Shown piece by piece: positions 23,209 to 34,513 of a stretch of 64,000 nt of DNA (position 1 is the stretch's first letter; every line of letters begins with the position of its first letter). The position numbers and the translations under genes are program-made. Under the pieces are notes generated by a model. The model was not told the origin of the DNA. It saw only the letters and a program-made list of their open reading frames with translations, and searched no databases. This stretch comes from Takakia lepidozioides. Its lineage: Eukaryota; Streptophyta; Takakiopsida; Takakiales; Takakiaceae. The DNA lies in assembly GCA_030704615.1 (NCBI GenBank), contig CM060732.1, positions 41,025,053 through 41,089,052 of the forward strand. The letters are read 5' to 3'.

Positions 23209-23822
23209 TGTCACGGACATAGCCCAGGGGAACTTACCAGGAATAAATACCAAAAATTACCAAGTTACTATGTTACCGAAAGTTACCATGGCTTACCGTG
23301 ATTTACCATGATCTACCATAATGTACCATTACCTATCAAATTACCGGGAGTTTACCAAATTACCAAGAGTAACTTGGGAAACTGCTCATGAAGCTTTCTT
23401 TGGAAGAAACTTCTCCATCAAGATACCTCATTTGTTTAAGGAAGCTTCTCCATCAAGAAACCTCCCCTGGAGGAAGCTTTTTAGTAAACTTCTTAGTAGC
23501 TAGTATATATAGGAGGCGAGACTGGACACTCTTCAGTCTCGCCAACACCATTTCAAGCTACTCTTGTTTCCAGTTCCTAGTACTCCAGTCCAGTTCACAG
23601 TACTCTAGCCCAGTTTCCAATATCTGGTACTCTAGTCCAGTTTCTAGCATTCCAGTATTTAAGTCATGTTCCAATATCTTGTACTCTTTGTTCCCTGTTA
23701 TAAGGATCGTCTGATTCCTATTTACTCATCATGCATTCGGCCACGCCGACCTTGACTTCTTGTCTAGTCTTGTACTTCTAGTCTGATCTCTTGTATGTGT
23801 TCAGTCGTGTTCTTGTCCTTGA
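23209..23822 (+). mobile_element. LTR-like sequence, possible solo LTR
   Basis: Begins TGTCACGGACATAG, a common start of plant Ty3/gypsy LTRs. It contains repeated TTACCA motifs, a TATATATAGG box near 23503 with a GAGACTGGACACTCTTCAG leader-like sequence just after it, and ends CCTTGACA. The start and end fit TG...CA, but the flanks (GGTGA and GGGTC) do not form a clear 5-bp duplication. No adjoining PBS or coding region was found, so a solo LTR is the best but unproved reading. Confidence 0.35.
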
Positions 23823-23884
23823 CAGGGTCTTTGCTGCGTATCCGCCAAGCTGATATGGCTCTCCGAATAGACTCTCGAATGATA

Positions 23885-24490
23885 GTAGTCTGAACAAGCA
23901 CGCGACACAAAATTTCAGTACCAGATCCAACAGACCCGTGGCAAAAGACCGGAATTCAACAGACCAAGCAGACCGGTTCATACAGAGCCAGCACACCGTA
24001 TCTGCTAACGACATTGGCCGAAGCCTGTTTACCAATCCTTAACAGACCTGACTCCGTCTTTTAGTGAAGATTATACTGTTCATTTTGCTGAAATGATGTT
24101 TTGTACTCCAGCAGACTGTGACTACAATGCGGTCTGTCAACTTCACCCAAAGGGCATCAGACATGCATGACAGACCTGAGGGCTCATGACCAGAAGACAC
24201 ACATGACAGACCACAGGGCTTACCAGCACCAACAGACTATTCCATTAGACAAACATTACCTCGTGTTGTATGTTGTCATCATCGTCAGGACATTCAATGG
24301 ATTTCAACCAATTCTGTTCAGCCTCGACAAAAGTTACGGCCATCCGACTGGTCTACACAAATCTGAAGAAAAATGAGAAGAAATCTGGATCGTCTTGCGG
24401 CGGGCAGACCGATGGGAGAACCCCAAACGGAATTAGGTGCAACGTTCCCGGGTAGACTGATCCCTCGGTCTGTGGTTGCATAGAGTCGGT
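23885..24490. repeat. Left ACAGACC/CGGTCTGT subterminal array
   Basis: About a dozen copies of ACAGACC, GCAGACCG or their complements in 0.6 kb, in both orientations. Confidence 0.7.
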
Positions 24491-24539
24491 CTGCCCAGAT
24501 CCGAGAAGACGCTGCTCGCACTACTACAGATTAACATTT

Positions 24540-24895
24540 TTATGACTACGGGTGATATAAACCTTGGTAATCATGACTATATATGTGACTACGAAGTGAT
24601 GAAACCCATTGTTGGGCAAATTTTAATATATTTTAATCTAATGTAGTCATATGTTTTACTACATGACTAGGAGCCGCGGTCAAACATTGTTGACAAATAA
24701 CATAGGCTTGGTTTATATAACTAGTAGTCATACGAAATACTACATGTCAGACACGTGCCACGTAAGCTTATGACTAAATGACTACACCACTACTACACAT
24801 TGATGACATGCCATATAAACTTATGACTACATGACTACTGGAGGTTTCACATCTCTGTTTCTATGATTACATCACTACACGTGGCATCTTAAGGC
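24540..24895. repeat. Left TGACTACA subterminal array of the CACTA element
   Basis: About a dozen TGACTAC/GTAGTCA motifs within 350 bp, in both orientations. Confidence 0.75.
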
Positions 24896-25210
24896 ATATA
24901 CATGAATGGGTTCATCCATTGGATGACCTCATCCATCTATCTTTAACGAAGCACTTGTCATATGTGAACATGTGTCCATTTGATATTGGCAAAATATTGG
25001 ACCTGGAGCTCGAAGCATTTTGCAGTTTCACTATGTAGTGGCGTGGGCAAATATCACGAAATAGTAAGTAGCATACTTCATTGAGTCATGCAGTTTGCAG
25101 ACTTCGAATTGACTTGTAATCGTCGTCCCTGTTTGCAGTCTTCAAGTGTACAATTTGATACATTCCCCCTTTCATGACATTGGTATTCGACTATACAACG
25201 AGTTCTTTTA

Positions 25211-25483
25211 GTGATGCTGAAGCCGGACAAGGTCACAATTGGTTGCGTTTGCAATGAATGTGCGAGCTTGGTAGCCCTGAAATTGGACAGCCTCAAAATG
25301 GGAATAGTACGAGAGGTATTTGTTCTAAACTCTACCTGGGTGGACATGTATTTTGAATGTGGTAGCATCAAGGATGACAATGGAGTGTTCGATGATATGG
25401 CCGAACAAGATGTGGTGTCTTGGAATGCAATGATCGCAGGATATGCCCAACATGGTTGTCATAGGAGGGAGGCCCTACAAGTA
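25211..25483 (+). pseudogene. PPR gene fragment
   Basis: About one and a half PPR motifs in one frame: LKPDKVTIGCVCNECASL, then DMYFECGSIKDDNGVFDDM, then DVVSWNAMIAGYAQHGC. It has no start or tail and lies inside the CACTA element downstream of tnp2. It is a captured or inserted PPR piece related to the genes at 1845 and 58223. Confidence 0.7.
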
Positions 25484-26113
25484 ATTATAGGCATTCACTA
25501 TGTCATTTCCCCAAAAAACCACCAACTGCCGAGGGCGGCGGTACCTCCATTCTCTTCTCCTCTCTCCCCGTTTGTCGAGGGTTTTTGCCATGTAAGAGTC
25601 TGTTCATACCAGTGCATGGTTCTCCCGTTCTAGTTCCACAGTGAGAATAGAGGCATCTTATGTCAAGAGAGGTAGGGGCAAATTTACTTTGGCAATGATG
25701 ATGGCCTAGATGAAAAATATGGATTGTTGCTGGTGCCAGCTCTAGAGGTCTGTCAGTTGTGGACAAGGAGGATTGATATGCGATTGATATGCCTCCAGTA
25801 GCATGCCATATTGTCTGTTTCACTGTAGGCAGCAACCCAAGGCCCATCTGATGCCAAGCTGCCCCATTTAATCCAGCCCTGAACCACATAGTTCCCTTTC
25901 AATCTCTTCCTTCTCTTCATTTTTGAAAGGTCTTTTCTAAACCGTGTGAAGTTGTTGGATTGCAGGGTTGTGTGTCATACCCCCCAATTCAACACTCATA
26001 TTTGATGTTGAGTTTGTGGGCAAAGCTTAAGAGCCTTGTTTCTCAACGACTACCAGAGACATTTATCACTGGTAAACATGTCTCTCAGAATTTGCTTTAT
26101 ACTTGCTTTTTCA

Positions 26114-26145
<32 letters not shown>

Positions 26146-27742
26146 ATTCCAAGGAGGCAGTGAAGTTGGCAAAGCTCTAATGGGATGAGGGATGTGAAAG
26201 TTGGTGTTGGTTTATTTTTCCACTAATGTGTGACACAGAAGTCGTATACTGGGCACTTCCTTACTAGCTCAGTGGGCTGAAAACCGATTGCACGACTATT
26301 TGAACTCACCTCTCTAATGCTTTGCTTTTCCTGATATGCCATAGGTTTGCCATGAGAGCTTGGTCAAGACGAAGTAAATCTGCCTGCTTGTGGATATTGG
26401 ATTGCAAGATTGCCACCACAAGTAAGCGATGTGTACGATATGGTATAATTACAGGTCTTCCACCACAACCATGTGGTGTAAGTATTTTACTCGTGAAATA
26501 GCTTTGAACCACCAAAAACCTCCCATGTTGGTCACAGTTGACTGGAATTCTTTAATTTCGTTTTGTGGTTAGGGCAGGGTGAAGGCAAACTTGGGGTTGC
26601 TCGTGAAGGACACATCCATACATTGGTGTGGAGGCTATGATGACAGCCATAGCCTGACATTGCAAGATTTTGGCAGAATTGCAGTACAACAATGTGATAG
26701 CGGGTCATTTTCCTGGAGATGAGAGAAAAAAACTAGGTAAGAATATGATTCAATTGCAAGCTAGAGAGGGGGTGGGGAGCAAGCCAACTGATGTTCCACT
26801 GGGATGGTCTTATAGGTCTCTCAACAATCTGACCACTCAATGGCGACAACAGATGCGAGCGATTCAGAGTGGTAGAAGGGGTGAAGATGCACAAGGCCAG
26901 GTTTGCAGGATATTGCTATGCATGCCACCCCGTCTACAACTCTACAAAGGGGCAAAGAATTGACAGGATCGAAGCGTGAATTGTACCAATATCAGTATGG
27001 ATATTGCCCTGGCGTAGATGTATGCCAAATGTGGCAATAAGTTGTTGTAGTTGAAGCTAGACAAAGGCCCAAGGATGTGGGTATGGGATTGATTTGATAT
27101 AGGGATATTACTGCAGGTTGCCAACGATGAAATCAGTGCTAATAGTTGCACACTGGAAGATATTAGAAGTGTAGAATGGTGAAGTGCCAGACTGGGTCAC
27201 TTCCCAACTTCTGGGTGCCAATGTTTTACAAACTGGATATGAATAAATGGCCCTACTAGTGGCCAATCCACTAGTGCTCGATCACAACAGCTTATAGCAT
27301 GGAGGAATTGTGAGCATATTTGAATATCAATGTTCATTGACAGTTGGTACCAAAAAAAATGTGACTACATGGGGACACAAGAGTACATTTATCTGGAATG
27401 ACAGGTAATACATGCACAAGGGTAGCATATCTAATTGTCATCAACTGAATCCGTGTCTGTGAATATGGAGGTATCTGTGTCATCATCGCTGACCATAGCC
27501 TCAACGTCGGTGGAGGTATCTGTGTCTTCATGACAGACCTGCTGGTCAACTGGGGGTTGTACCTCGCATCGTCAGTATGGGGGTCGGTACAATGAGGCCA
27601 GCTGCTCTGGTGCCACTGTCTGAATTCGGTTGTGAGTTCGACCAGTAGTCAATGTCTCTTGTAGTTGTTGTGGAGCTAACAAGCCTTCAACTCTTCTCAG
27701 ATCACCAATATAAATTGAGATATCACACACCACTCTCCGTGA
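25484..27742. other. Interior of the CACTA element, no recognised gene
   Basis: Lies downstream of the tnp2 stop. Only short ORFs were seen. A tRNA-like A box (TAGCTCAGTGGGCTG) near 26265 lacks a good B box. Confidence 0.35.
26115..26144 (+). repeat. Run of 30 G
   Basis: Thirty consecutive G. It could form a quadruplex; the length may also be an assembly artefact. Confidence 0.9.
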
Positions 27743-30133
27743 TCAGGGGCTCTTCTCCAGTACAACTTTCCATTGTCGTTCCTTCACACACTCAGAGAAA
27801 AAGACTTGATCAACCTGTACTGGCAATACAAAAGGCTGTTCAGAGGGTGGTATCATTTGATTGAAATTGATCAACGTGAAGCCACAATCATCTTCCTTCA
27901 TTGATCTGGGTTGACGACCGACATTTTGGGCCCGTATCCAGGAGCACAAAAACACTACAGGCCATGTAGTGCCATAGTCAATCTGCAAAATCTCCCTGAC
28001 AAGACCCACATACCGTACAGATTCCGTCTCATGCTTGAAAACTGATGAGACTCCACAATCAAAGGATGCCATACTCGATGTGTTCATGCCTGGGGATGTA
28101 GCCCTGTAATGGTTGCCATATCCTGACATATTCTTGTATGTCAAGGCATAATATGATGGGGGTCTTGAAAGATCCAGTAATTCTTGTCGTACACCATCTT
28201 CAAGCACATGTTCTTGAATTCCAGATAGATGTTCCCGTACAACATTTGGCAGCCAAGCAGCAAATGGAGGACAATCATCCATTTGTGTGGACTCCCCTTC
28301 ATATTTCTTGGCACAAAATGTCGAGGCTATTTAGCCAACACAGACTAAGCATGGGGCAGTACAAAAAGATCAAATCAACAAAATATTCAGATCTGAAAGG
28401 GTGTGGACTTACTTCAACATATCGGATATGCTTGGATGATTTTGAATGATGTAATCGTGTACAATAGCATGCAAGTCACCCAATTTCCGAGGTTTGCCGG
28501 CTCCTTCCAAAACTACGCCGGCCACAGATTCTTCCTCATCTGCATCCCACACCCTTCGTGCGGTTCCATCATATCCTGCCATATACTCCGTGCAAAATCC
28601 TAGAGCTTCATAAAAAATGTATCCTTGAGCCATGCTGCCCTCAGGTTTTGCCATGTTCCGGACGTACCCTTTCATTTCTTTCATTGCCCGCTCCATGGGG
28701 TATATCCAACGTGATGCCACAGGACCACATAAATCGAGCTCGTCCACTAGGTGGACAAGCAGATGTGTCATCACATCAAAGAATGATTGTGGGAACTCTT
28801 TCTCCATTAGACAGAGAGTAACAACTGCTTAATGTTTCAACTCCTCATACTCTGCAGGATTCACTACTTTTGCACACAACCTCCTAAATACATGACATAC
28901 TCGCAAAATTGTAGTGCGCACACCTGTTGCCATGAGCCCACGAATAGCTAGCGGTAAATTTTGGTGCATGAACACATGGTAATCATGTGATTTCATGCCA
29001 GATAGTTTTTTCTTTACCACGTGGCTTTTGAAAGCTGATGCGTATCCTGTGGGTACGTTAAGGTTTCGCACAGTGTCCAAGAAAACTTTCAACTCAGCTT
29101 CAGTCAGAACATAAGGAGCAGGAGGCATGATTAACGAATCTGCCCTGTCTGGATATCGTTGCAACCACAATGATGGACGCAGTCCAAGTAATTCAAGATC
29201 ATGCCGAACCTTCAATGTATCTTTCTCCCCAAAAAGAGTCTTAATGATATTCTTTGCAAAGTTCTTCTCGCAATGCATAGCATCAAACGTATGCCGTATG
29301 AGGAGGCCCTCCCAGTAAGGCAAGGCATATAAGATTGATAATCGCTTTACTCCGTGAGATTTGGAAGGGTCTGATGGCGTATCTGGTTTCCCCCCTGCTG
29401 CTATCCATGCAATAAGGTCAATTGCACGTTTTTTTATTTGTGTTCCCGCCTGCGTTTGTGGGGCCACTCTAAGCTCAACAGCACCATTGAACAATATTGA
29501 TCTTCTATACGGATGGTTGTGGGCAAGAAATCTCCGATGGCACAGGAACACAGTCTTCGAACATGCATGTAAATGTTGTGAATCCACCTCGGGTCCACAG
29601 GCTGGACAACCAGCATAACCTTTAGTAACCTGACCTGCGAGCAAGCCATATGCAGGGTAATCATGGATTGACCATAGAAGCAATGCCCGTAGCAAGAATT
29701 GGCGTTGTTGGAGAGCTTGGGAAACATTGTAAGCTATGATGCCTCTCCACAATTCCTGTAGCTCCTCTACTAGGGGCATCAAATACACATCAATGTTCGT
29801 AGATGTAACAGACTCCTTTCCAGGGATAAGGAGTGCTAACATGACGAAAAACTTCTTTCTCATCAACCATGGAGGCAAATTATAGTTGACCAACATGATG
29901 GGCCATGTGCTCCAACTCGTGGATTGAGCACTGTATGGATTTACTCCATCTAAGGCTAATCCAAATCGTACATTTCGTGGTTCTGAAGCAAAATCCGCAA
30001 ATGTGGAGTCAACGTGGGCCCAAGCTTTGCTATCAGCTAGATGTCGAACCAATCCATCCTGACTCTTACGTCTGAAGTGCCATGTCATAAGGTGCGCGAT
30101 TGATTTGCATCGATACATGCGTTTCAACCTTGG

Positions 30134-30349
30134 GATGACAGGGAAATGTCGTAGTATTTTTCTGGGTACAGTCCCACGACTAGGAATGTAACGCGACGTC
30201 TTGCACTCCGGGCAAAATTCTTCTTTTTCATTCTCCCCACGGATGACAGGGAAATGTCGTAGTATTTTTCTGGGTACAGTCCCACGACTAGGAATGTAAC
30301 GCGACGTCTTGCACTCCGGGCAAAATTCTTCTTTTTCATTCTCCCCACG
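30134..30349 (-). repeat. In-frame 108-bp tandem duplication within tnp2
   Basis: Units 30134-30241 and 30242-30349 appear identical. Each encodes the same 36 residues, including the CPECKTSRYIPSRGTVPRK zinc-finger-like piece, so the tnp2 frame is kept. Confidence 0.93.
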
Positions 30350-30837
30350 GAAGAGTACACAGCCTTGCTCGCAGGCATGGATCTGGGTGTACTGCAATCC
30401 CATCTTCGCAATCATAGTTCTAGCTTCATAATTAGTTTTCGGCAGAGAATTATGTTTCGGCAAAAAACTTGTGCGCAACAATCCAAGAAGCTCATCCACA
30501 AAGCCATTGGTGCATTTGTGGGTGGTGCACAAGTTGAGCAAGTGCAAAGTAGCTTCAAATCGGCTGATCGAGCTCCCTTCGTAGAGTTTACACTGAGATT
30601 GTCGAAATAGCGTATCGTAGTTGGGGTCAACTCCGTGACTCAGGTTTGGGCCATTCTCTGCATTCTCTGCATTGTCCATGGATTCTTCCTCGTTGGGGTT
30701 GTCTTCGGCCCGAGTTCCACCATTAATCGGATCCTCCCTGTTTGCATCCACAAACTCAAAAGCTTCCTGCAATGCTCGTTGAATTTCTGCCTCCACACCA
30801 CCTTCATGATCCGTATTGTTCTCCCTTTCATTAGGCC

Positions 30838-31197
30838 TGTCAAGTTAAATAAGCACAGTGTGAAAACAGCTAGAATAAAACTAGTTATTTGTATTTAACA
30901 CTTGGATTTAGGTCAAGTGTTAAATCAGGTGTCAAGTTTAGTTTGACACCTGGTCCGTCTTATCTTCACGAGAGCGGCAGTCGCGCGGCTCATCTTTCTC
31001 GAGTTGAGCCTGCGCGACCGAGCTCCTGTGTGCGTTTAGATCTGAGTTTACTCATGATGGGAGTGTAGGTTGTTGTGGGGTGGAGTCCCCATAGCTTGGG
31101 GTGCCCCTGGCTCGACTACTGTTTTAAAGAGTGATGGTTTTGGATTTCACATTGTTTCTTGTGTGGAGAGCAGTGTCATTTGTTAGCTTTCTTATCA
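30838..31197 (+). repeat. 5' LTR segment (lacks the first 88 bp of the LTR)
   Basis: TGTCAAGTTAAATAAG to TTTCTTATCA, collinear and apparently identical with 42202-42561. The 88-bp part that precedes this segment in the 3' LTR (42113-42200) is missing here; host tnp2 sequence abuts directly. No tRNA primer-binding site with the usual TGG start follows at 31198. Confidence 0.9.
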
Positions 31198-33251
31198 CTC
31201 GAGAAAGATGACCTCTTACCTGTGAGTGCAAGGTAGGAGTTGAGGGTTAGCACTTGTACGATTACCTGTGTGTAAGTAGTGCTTAGTTTTAGAAGCTTAG
31301 AAGAAAAAAAAAAAAACAAAACAAAATATGCAGGTTTCGATCAGCGTTGGTTCTGGCATGAGGCCGCCGGGCATGATGGAGCTACACTGCATGGAAGCAG
31401 CCTTTGTTTTGGTCGGTGAGGAGACATCGTGGAGTAGCAGCGATTGGCCATTGGGAAACTGACCAAGTGCGAGACTTAAAGGAGGAGCCTGTGATCGAGC
31501 AGATGGGTAGAACTTCCGTGCCTGGAGATGGCCGGGCTGCTCGCCTTAGTTCGATGTGCACAGACCAGTGTTAAATTAGAACCAGGACAGACCAGAAGCG
31601 GTCAGGAAAGGCAGCGGAAGAGCAGGTGGAGCTGGTGTAGCGGAGCCAGTTGAAGGAGGAGCTGTAAATCTGCTCCCTCCAGTAAATGCAGCGCCGGCAG
31701 GTAGAGCATGGCGCAGCGAGCTGGTTGAAGGTGCAGGGCCCGAGAGAGAAAGCCTAGCACAAAGCGATGGAGAACGGGGAGCCCATTGCTGGCATATCAT
31801 CAACACTGCAAAACCAGGAGTCTCACAAATCTTCATGCTACTTGTGATTGTGGCTGGGAAAGCTGCTTTCACCTGGTCGATTATCTGCATAAGCAACCAA
31901 CTTTCTGACAAAAAGGGTTGTTGGGGGCATTGTTGATTTCGGAGAGTGCAAGGTGCAAAGTCGTTTTTGTTTTTAAGTGCTTCAGGTTTGTACAAAGCCA
32001 AGTAGCTGTTGCTGCCTTGCACCTTGGTTCCACCATTTTGATGTGGAAACTGGTGGAAAGTCGAATGGTGGTTCACAACCCAGCTTTCAACTCAGTACAC
32101 TGCCCGAGTCCAAGATTGTGGCGATACAGGTCAAGGGAGCTCCAGCTCTATTTGTCTCATCATTGAACACTTCCAACTGATCACTTGCCTCTACTGTCAT
32201 TTCGGCGTCAAGGGTACTTACTTCTGCACAGGCGAGCAGGGGAGGAAATGCGAAGACTCGTAGCAGGAGAAGCAATGCTGACGGATGAGGCCAGCGGACG
32301 AGAGCCTCCAAGGGTTGATGGAGAGGCGGCGGAAGGAGGCTGCAGATTGAGTTCCACTTTACTGAGGCAATCGCAAATTCCTGTAGAGACTTGATAACTA
32401 TATGATTGTCTCTCTTATACTGGAGCTGATGCAGATGGACCCAGGCCTTGGGTCTACATGCTGAGCATGGTTCACTTTCTTTTTCCTGGCAGTGAAGTCG
32501 TCTGTGCCTTGTGGGGGTGGTGACGGGGCAATCTGGTGCCTGTTGTCGCCGATCCCTGACCTGTAGAATGCACACAAAAGCAAACACGAGCAGTAACAGG
32601 AAGGCGGAAACCATTCTAAGCCAACAATAATCGTTGGCGAGAGATGCGAATTAGACCAAGTTGATGGAACTTCAAGCTGGTCTTGGCTTTGGATTCCATG
32701 CAGAGACGGCCACATCACAGCAAGCCGCCTGTCCATAAGCCATGAAGGTGCTGCGCAGTGCATCTGCTCTTGAAATCGCCCAATTCCTGGTTTGTAGTCT
32801 CTAGGTCTCGAGGAGGCCGGCCCACGCGCAGAGAAAGCAAATCGTGATACCCCACCCAACTGAGGTCGAGTGTTGGAATTAACGAGCTCTTGGTGCCTGG
32901 AGGATCCTGGAGGGGAACGACCTCGGGAACTCGTAGATAACCTGGGAACAGGTTGTAATGGCAAAAGCGTTTTGGTGTTAAAAAAAAAAAAACCTTTTTT
33001 GATCTAATTTAAATGTTTAAAGAGCCTGGTTGGTCATATCTTTGTCAAATGAGCTCCGTTTGACTCAGTTTTTGAGGGGATATCTGCAGAAAGGGGAAAT
33101 CTACCTATCTAGACCTGGTTTCTGTTTTTGGGACTCTGCTAAAAATCTATGGAATTTTTAGAGTGTGAGTGTGCCATGAAAGATCCACAATCCTGTCTCT
33201 AGAACCTGTGCTGGTCTATATGAGAGACAAATTGGTGGGTGTACTCCTTGC
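31198..33251 (+). other. Long leader of the retrotransposon
   Basis: No convincing coding region. A-rich runs near 31303-31325 and 32979-32990 bracket about 1.65 kb of more GC-rich sequence, which could be a captured or inserted transcript. Minus-strand ORFs here have no recognisable domain. Confidence 0.4.
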
Positions 33252-34001
33252 ATGGCTGGGGGAAATGAGGACGTAATTGAAGGGCAGGTCTCTTCTCTTA
33301 GTCTGTGCACACAAGGGGACAGGATTTATGTTTCCCAAGGAACTCAGACTGATTTGAGTGGAGAACAGTTGGACGAGTTGATTGCATACTGGGAGTCAGG
33401 CATTAGCAGTAGACAACAGACTGCTGTAGTTGGCATTGAGGGCCTCAATATCGCCTTGGACAGTCAGAACTCTGTTGGAGCCAGCAGTTCTGCAGCTGTA
33501 GGTGAAATACCAAAGTGGGTGAAAGCTAGGCTTGGAACACAGCCAAAGACAGCCCCGGGGACCAAGGTGTTCAGTCACAAGGCCGTGGTGTACTGGAGCA
33601 GAGGAGCAGGAGCTACACAAGTTTGTGCAATCAGACATGGTTGCAGCCGGATACGCTCTGCACAGGGCAACCATGAGCGGGGGTTCATCAGCAATGACAT
33701 GTTTGTTGTGCGTGAAGGAGATGCAGTCATTCGCAATGAGGACACCCGCAACCGTCTCAAAGCTTTCGAGTTGAGAGACTATCAGACCCTACCTTTGTTT
33801 TCTTTAGTGTTCAGTGAGCGGGAGATAGGGGAGTATTGCTTTGTCTCTACCTGGCAGAAAGAGGAGGAGGGTTGGTTAGAGCGAGCTACTGTAGCTTGGG
33901 ACAAGGTTAGTGGCAGGTTTCTGGACATAGATATACCTCCTACACCTTACCATCATGCAGAGCGAGGCACTTTGAGAGAAGTCTGGCAGTTGATAGCATA
34001 G
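33252..34001 (+). CDS. Upstream ORF of the methyltransferase retrotransposon, unknown function
   Basis: A 249-codon ORF between leader and gag, on the element's sense strand and ending 0.5 kb before gag. No family recognised. It is mildly acidic at the N-terminus, and its C-terminal half has FISNDMFVVREGDAVI and YCFVSTWQKEEEGW. In the middle (about 33590-33680) the +1 frame reads more like protein (EEQELHKFVQSDMVAAGYAL) than the annotated one, which suggests two compensating indels. It could be an accessory or Gag-leader protein; an extra ORF before gag is uncommon in Ty3/gypsy elements. Confidence 0.5.
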   Translation: MAGGNEDVIEGQVSSLSLCTQGDRIYVSQGTQTDLSGEQLDELIAYWESGISSRQQTAVVGIEGLNIALDSQNSVGASSSAAVGEIPKWVKARLGTQPKTAPGTKVFSHKAVVYWSRGAGATQVCAIRHGCSRIRSAQGNHERGFISNDMFVVREGDAVIRNEDTRNRLKAFELRDYQTLPLFSLVFSEREIGEYCFVSTWQKEEEGWLERATVAWDKVSGRFLDIDIPPTPYHHAERGTLREVWQLIA

Positions 34002-34513
34002 ATCAGGATTAGATCTTGCTTGGTCGGGCTTCTATTCTTCCCCTCCATCTCTGTACTATTTTCATTACCTTGTACTTGTAGTTGCCAAAGCCTCTCTTGG
34101 TGGAGGCCAGTCAGTCCGGGGTTTTGGGCTGGGATATTCTGCAGGATCAGCATTGCAGCTGGATTTTGGTGTGGGGGTGTTGATGTTTTGATTTCTTGTG
34201 TTTGGATCCCCCCCAACACCTGCATGCTTGACTGTGCGCCATGTTGGTTTTGTGTGGGCGCTTGCTTTCATAGGGATTAGGCCGGATTTGATCACCGGTC
34301 AATCCTAGAGTATGCTGTCGGTGGTGAGGCTGGAGTGATGACCAGCAAGACCACCAGTGTTTCTTCTATGGTGAGGCTGGGTTGATGACCAGCCAACCAT
34401 AGGAGTTCTTGCGGTGGATGCAGGTGCAGGTGCCCTGAGCCACTGGGATATGACCCTTAGACTGCAACAGGTGCCCACCCGTGTCACTATTAGATTAGTA
34501 CTAGAGCCTTATA

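Noticed and set aside
23820-23835. CAGGGTCTTTGC as a hAT terminal repeat
   Set aside because: No matching inverted end or 8-bp duplication found near 50.7 kb; retained only as a remark on the outer element.
26255-26320. tRNA gene or SINE head
   Set aside because: An A-box-like TAGCTCAGTGGGCTG is present, but the expected B box is poor and no cloverleaf can be drawn.
31576-32964. Minus-strand ORFs with a hydrophobic, signal-peptide-like start, as a captured host gene
   Set aside because: Low-complexity Leu/Pro/Ser composition, no recognisable domain and wrong strand for the retrotransposon. Poly(A) runs at the borders are suggestive but insufficient.
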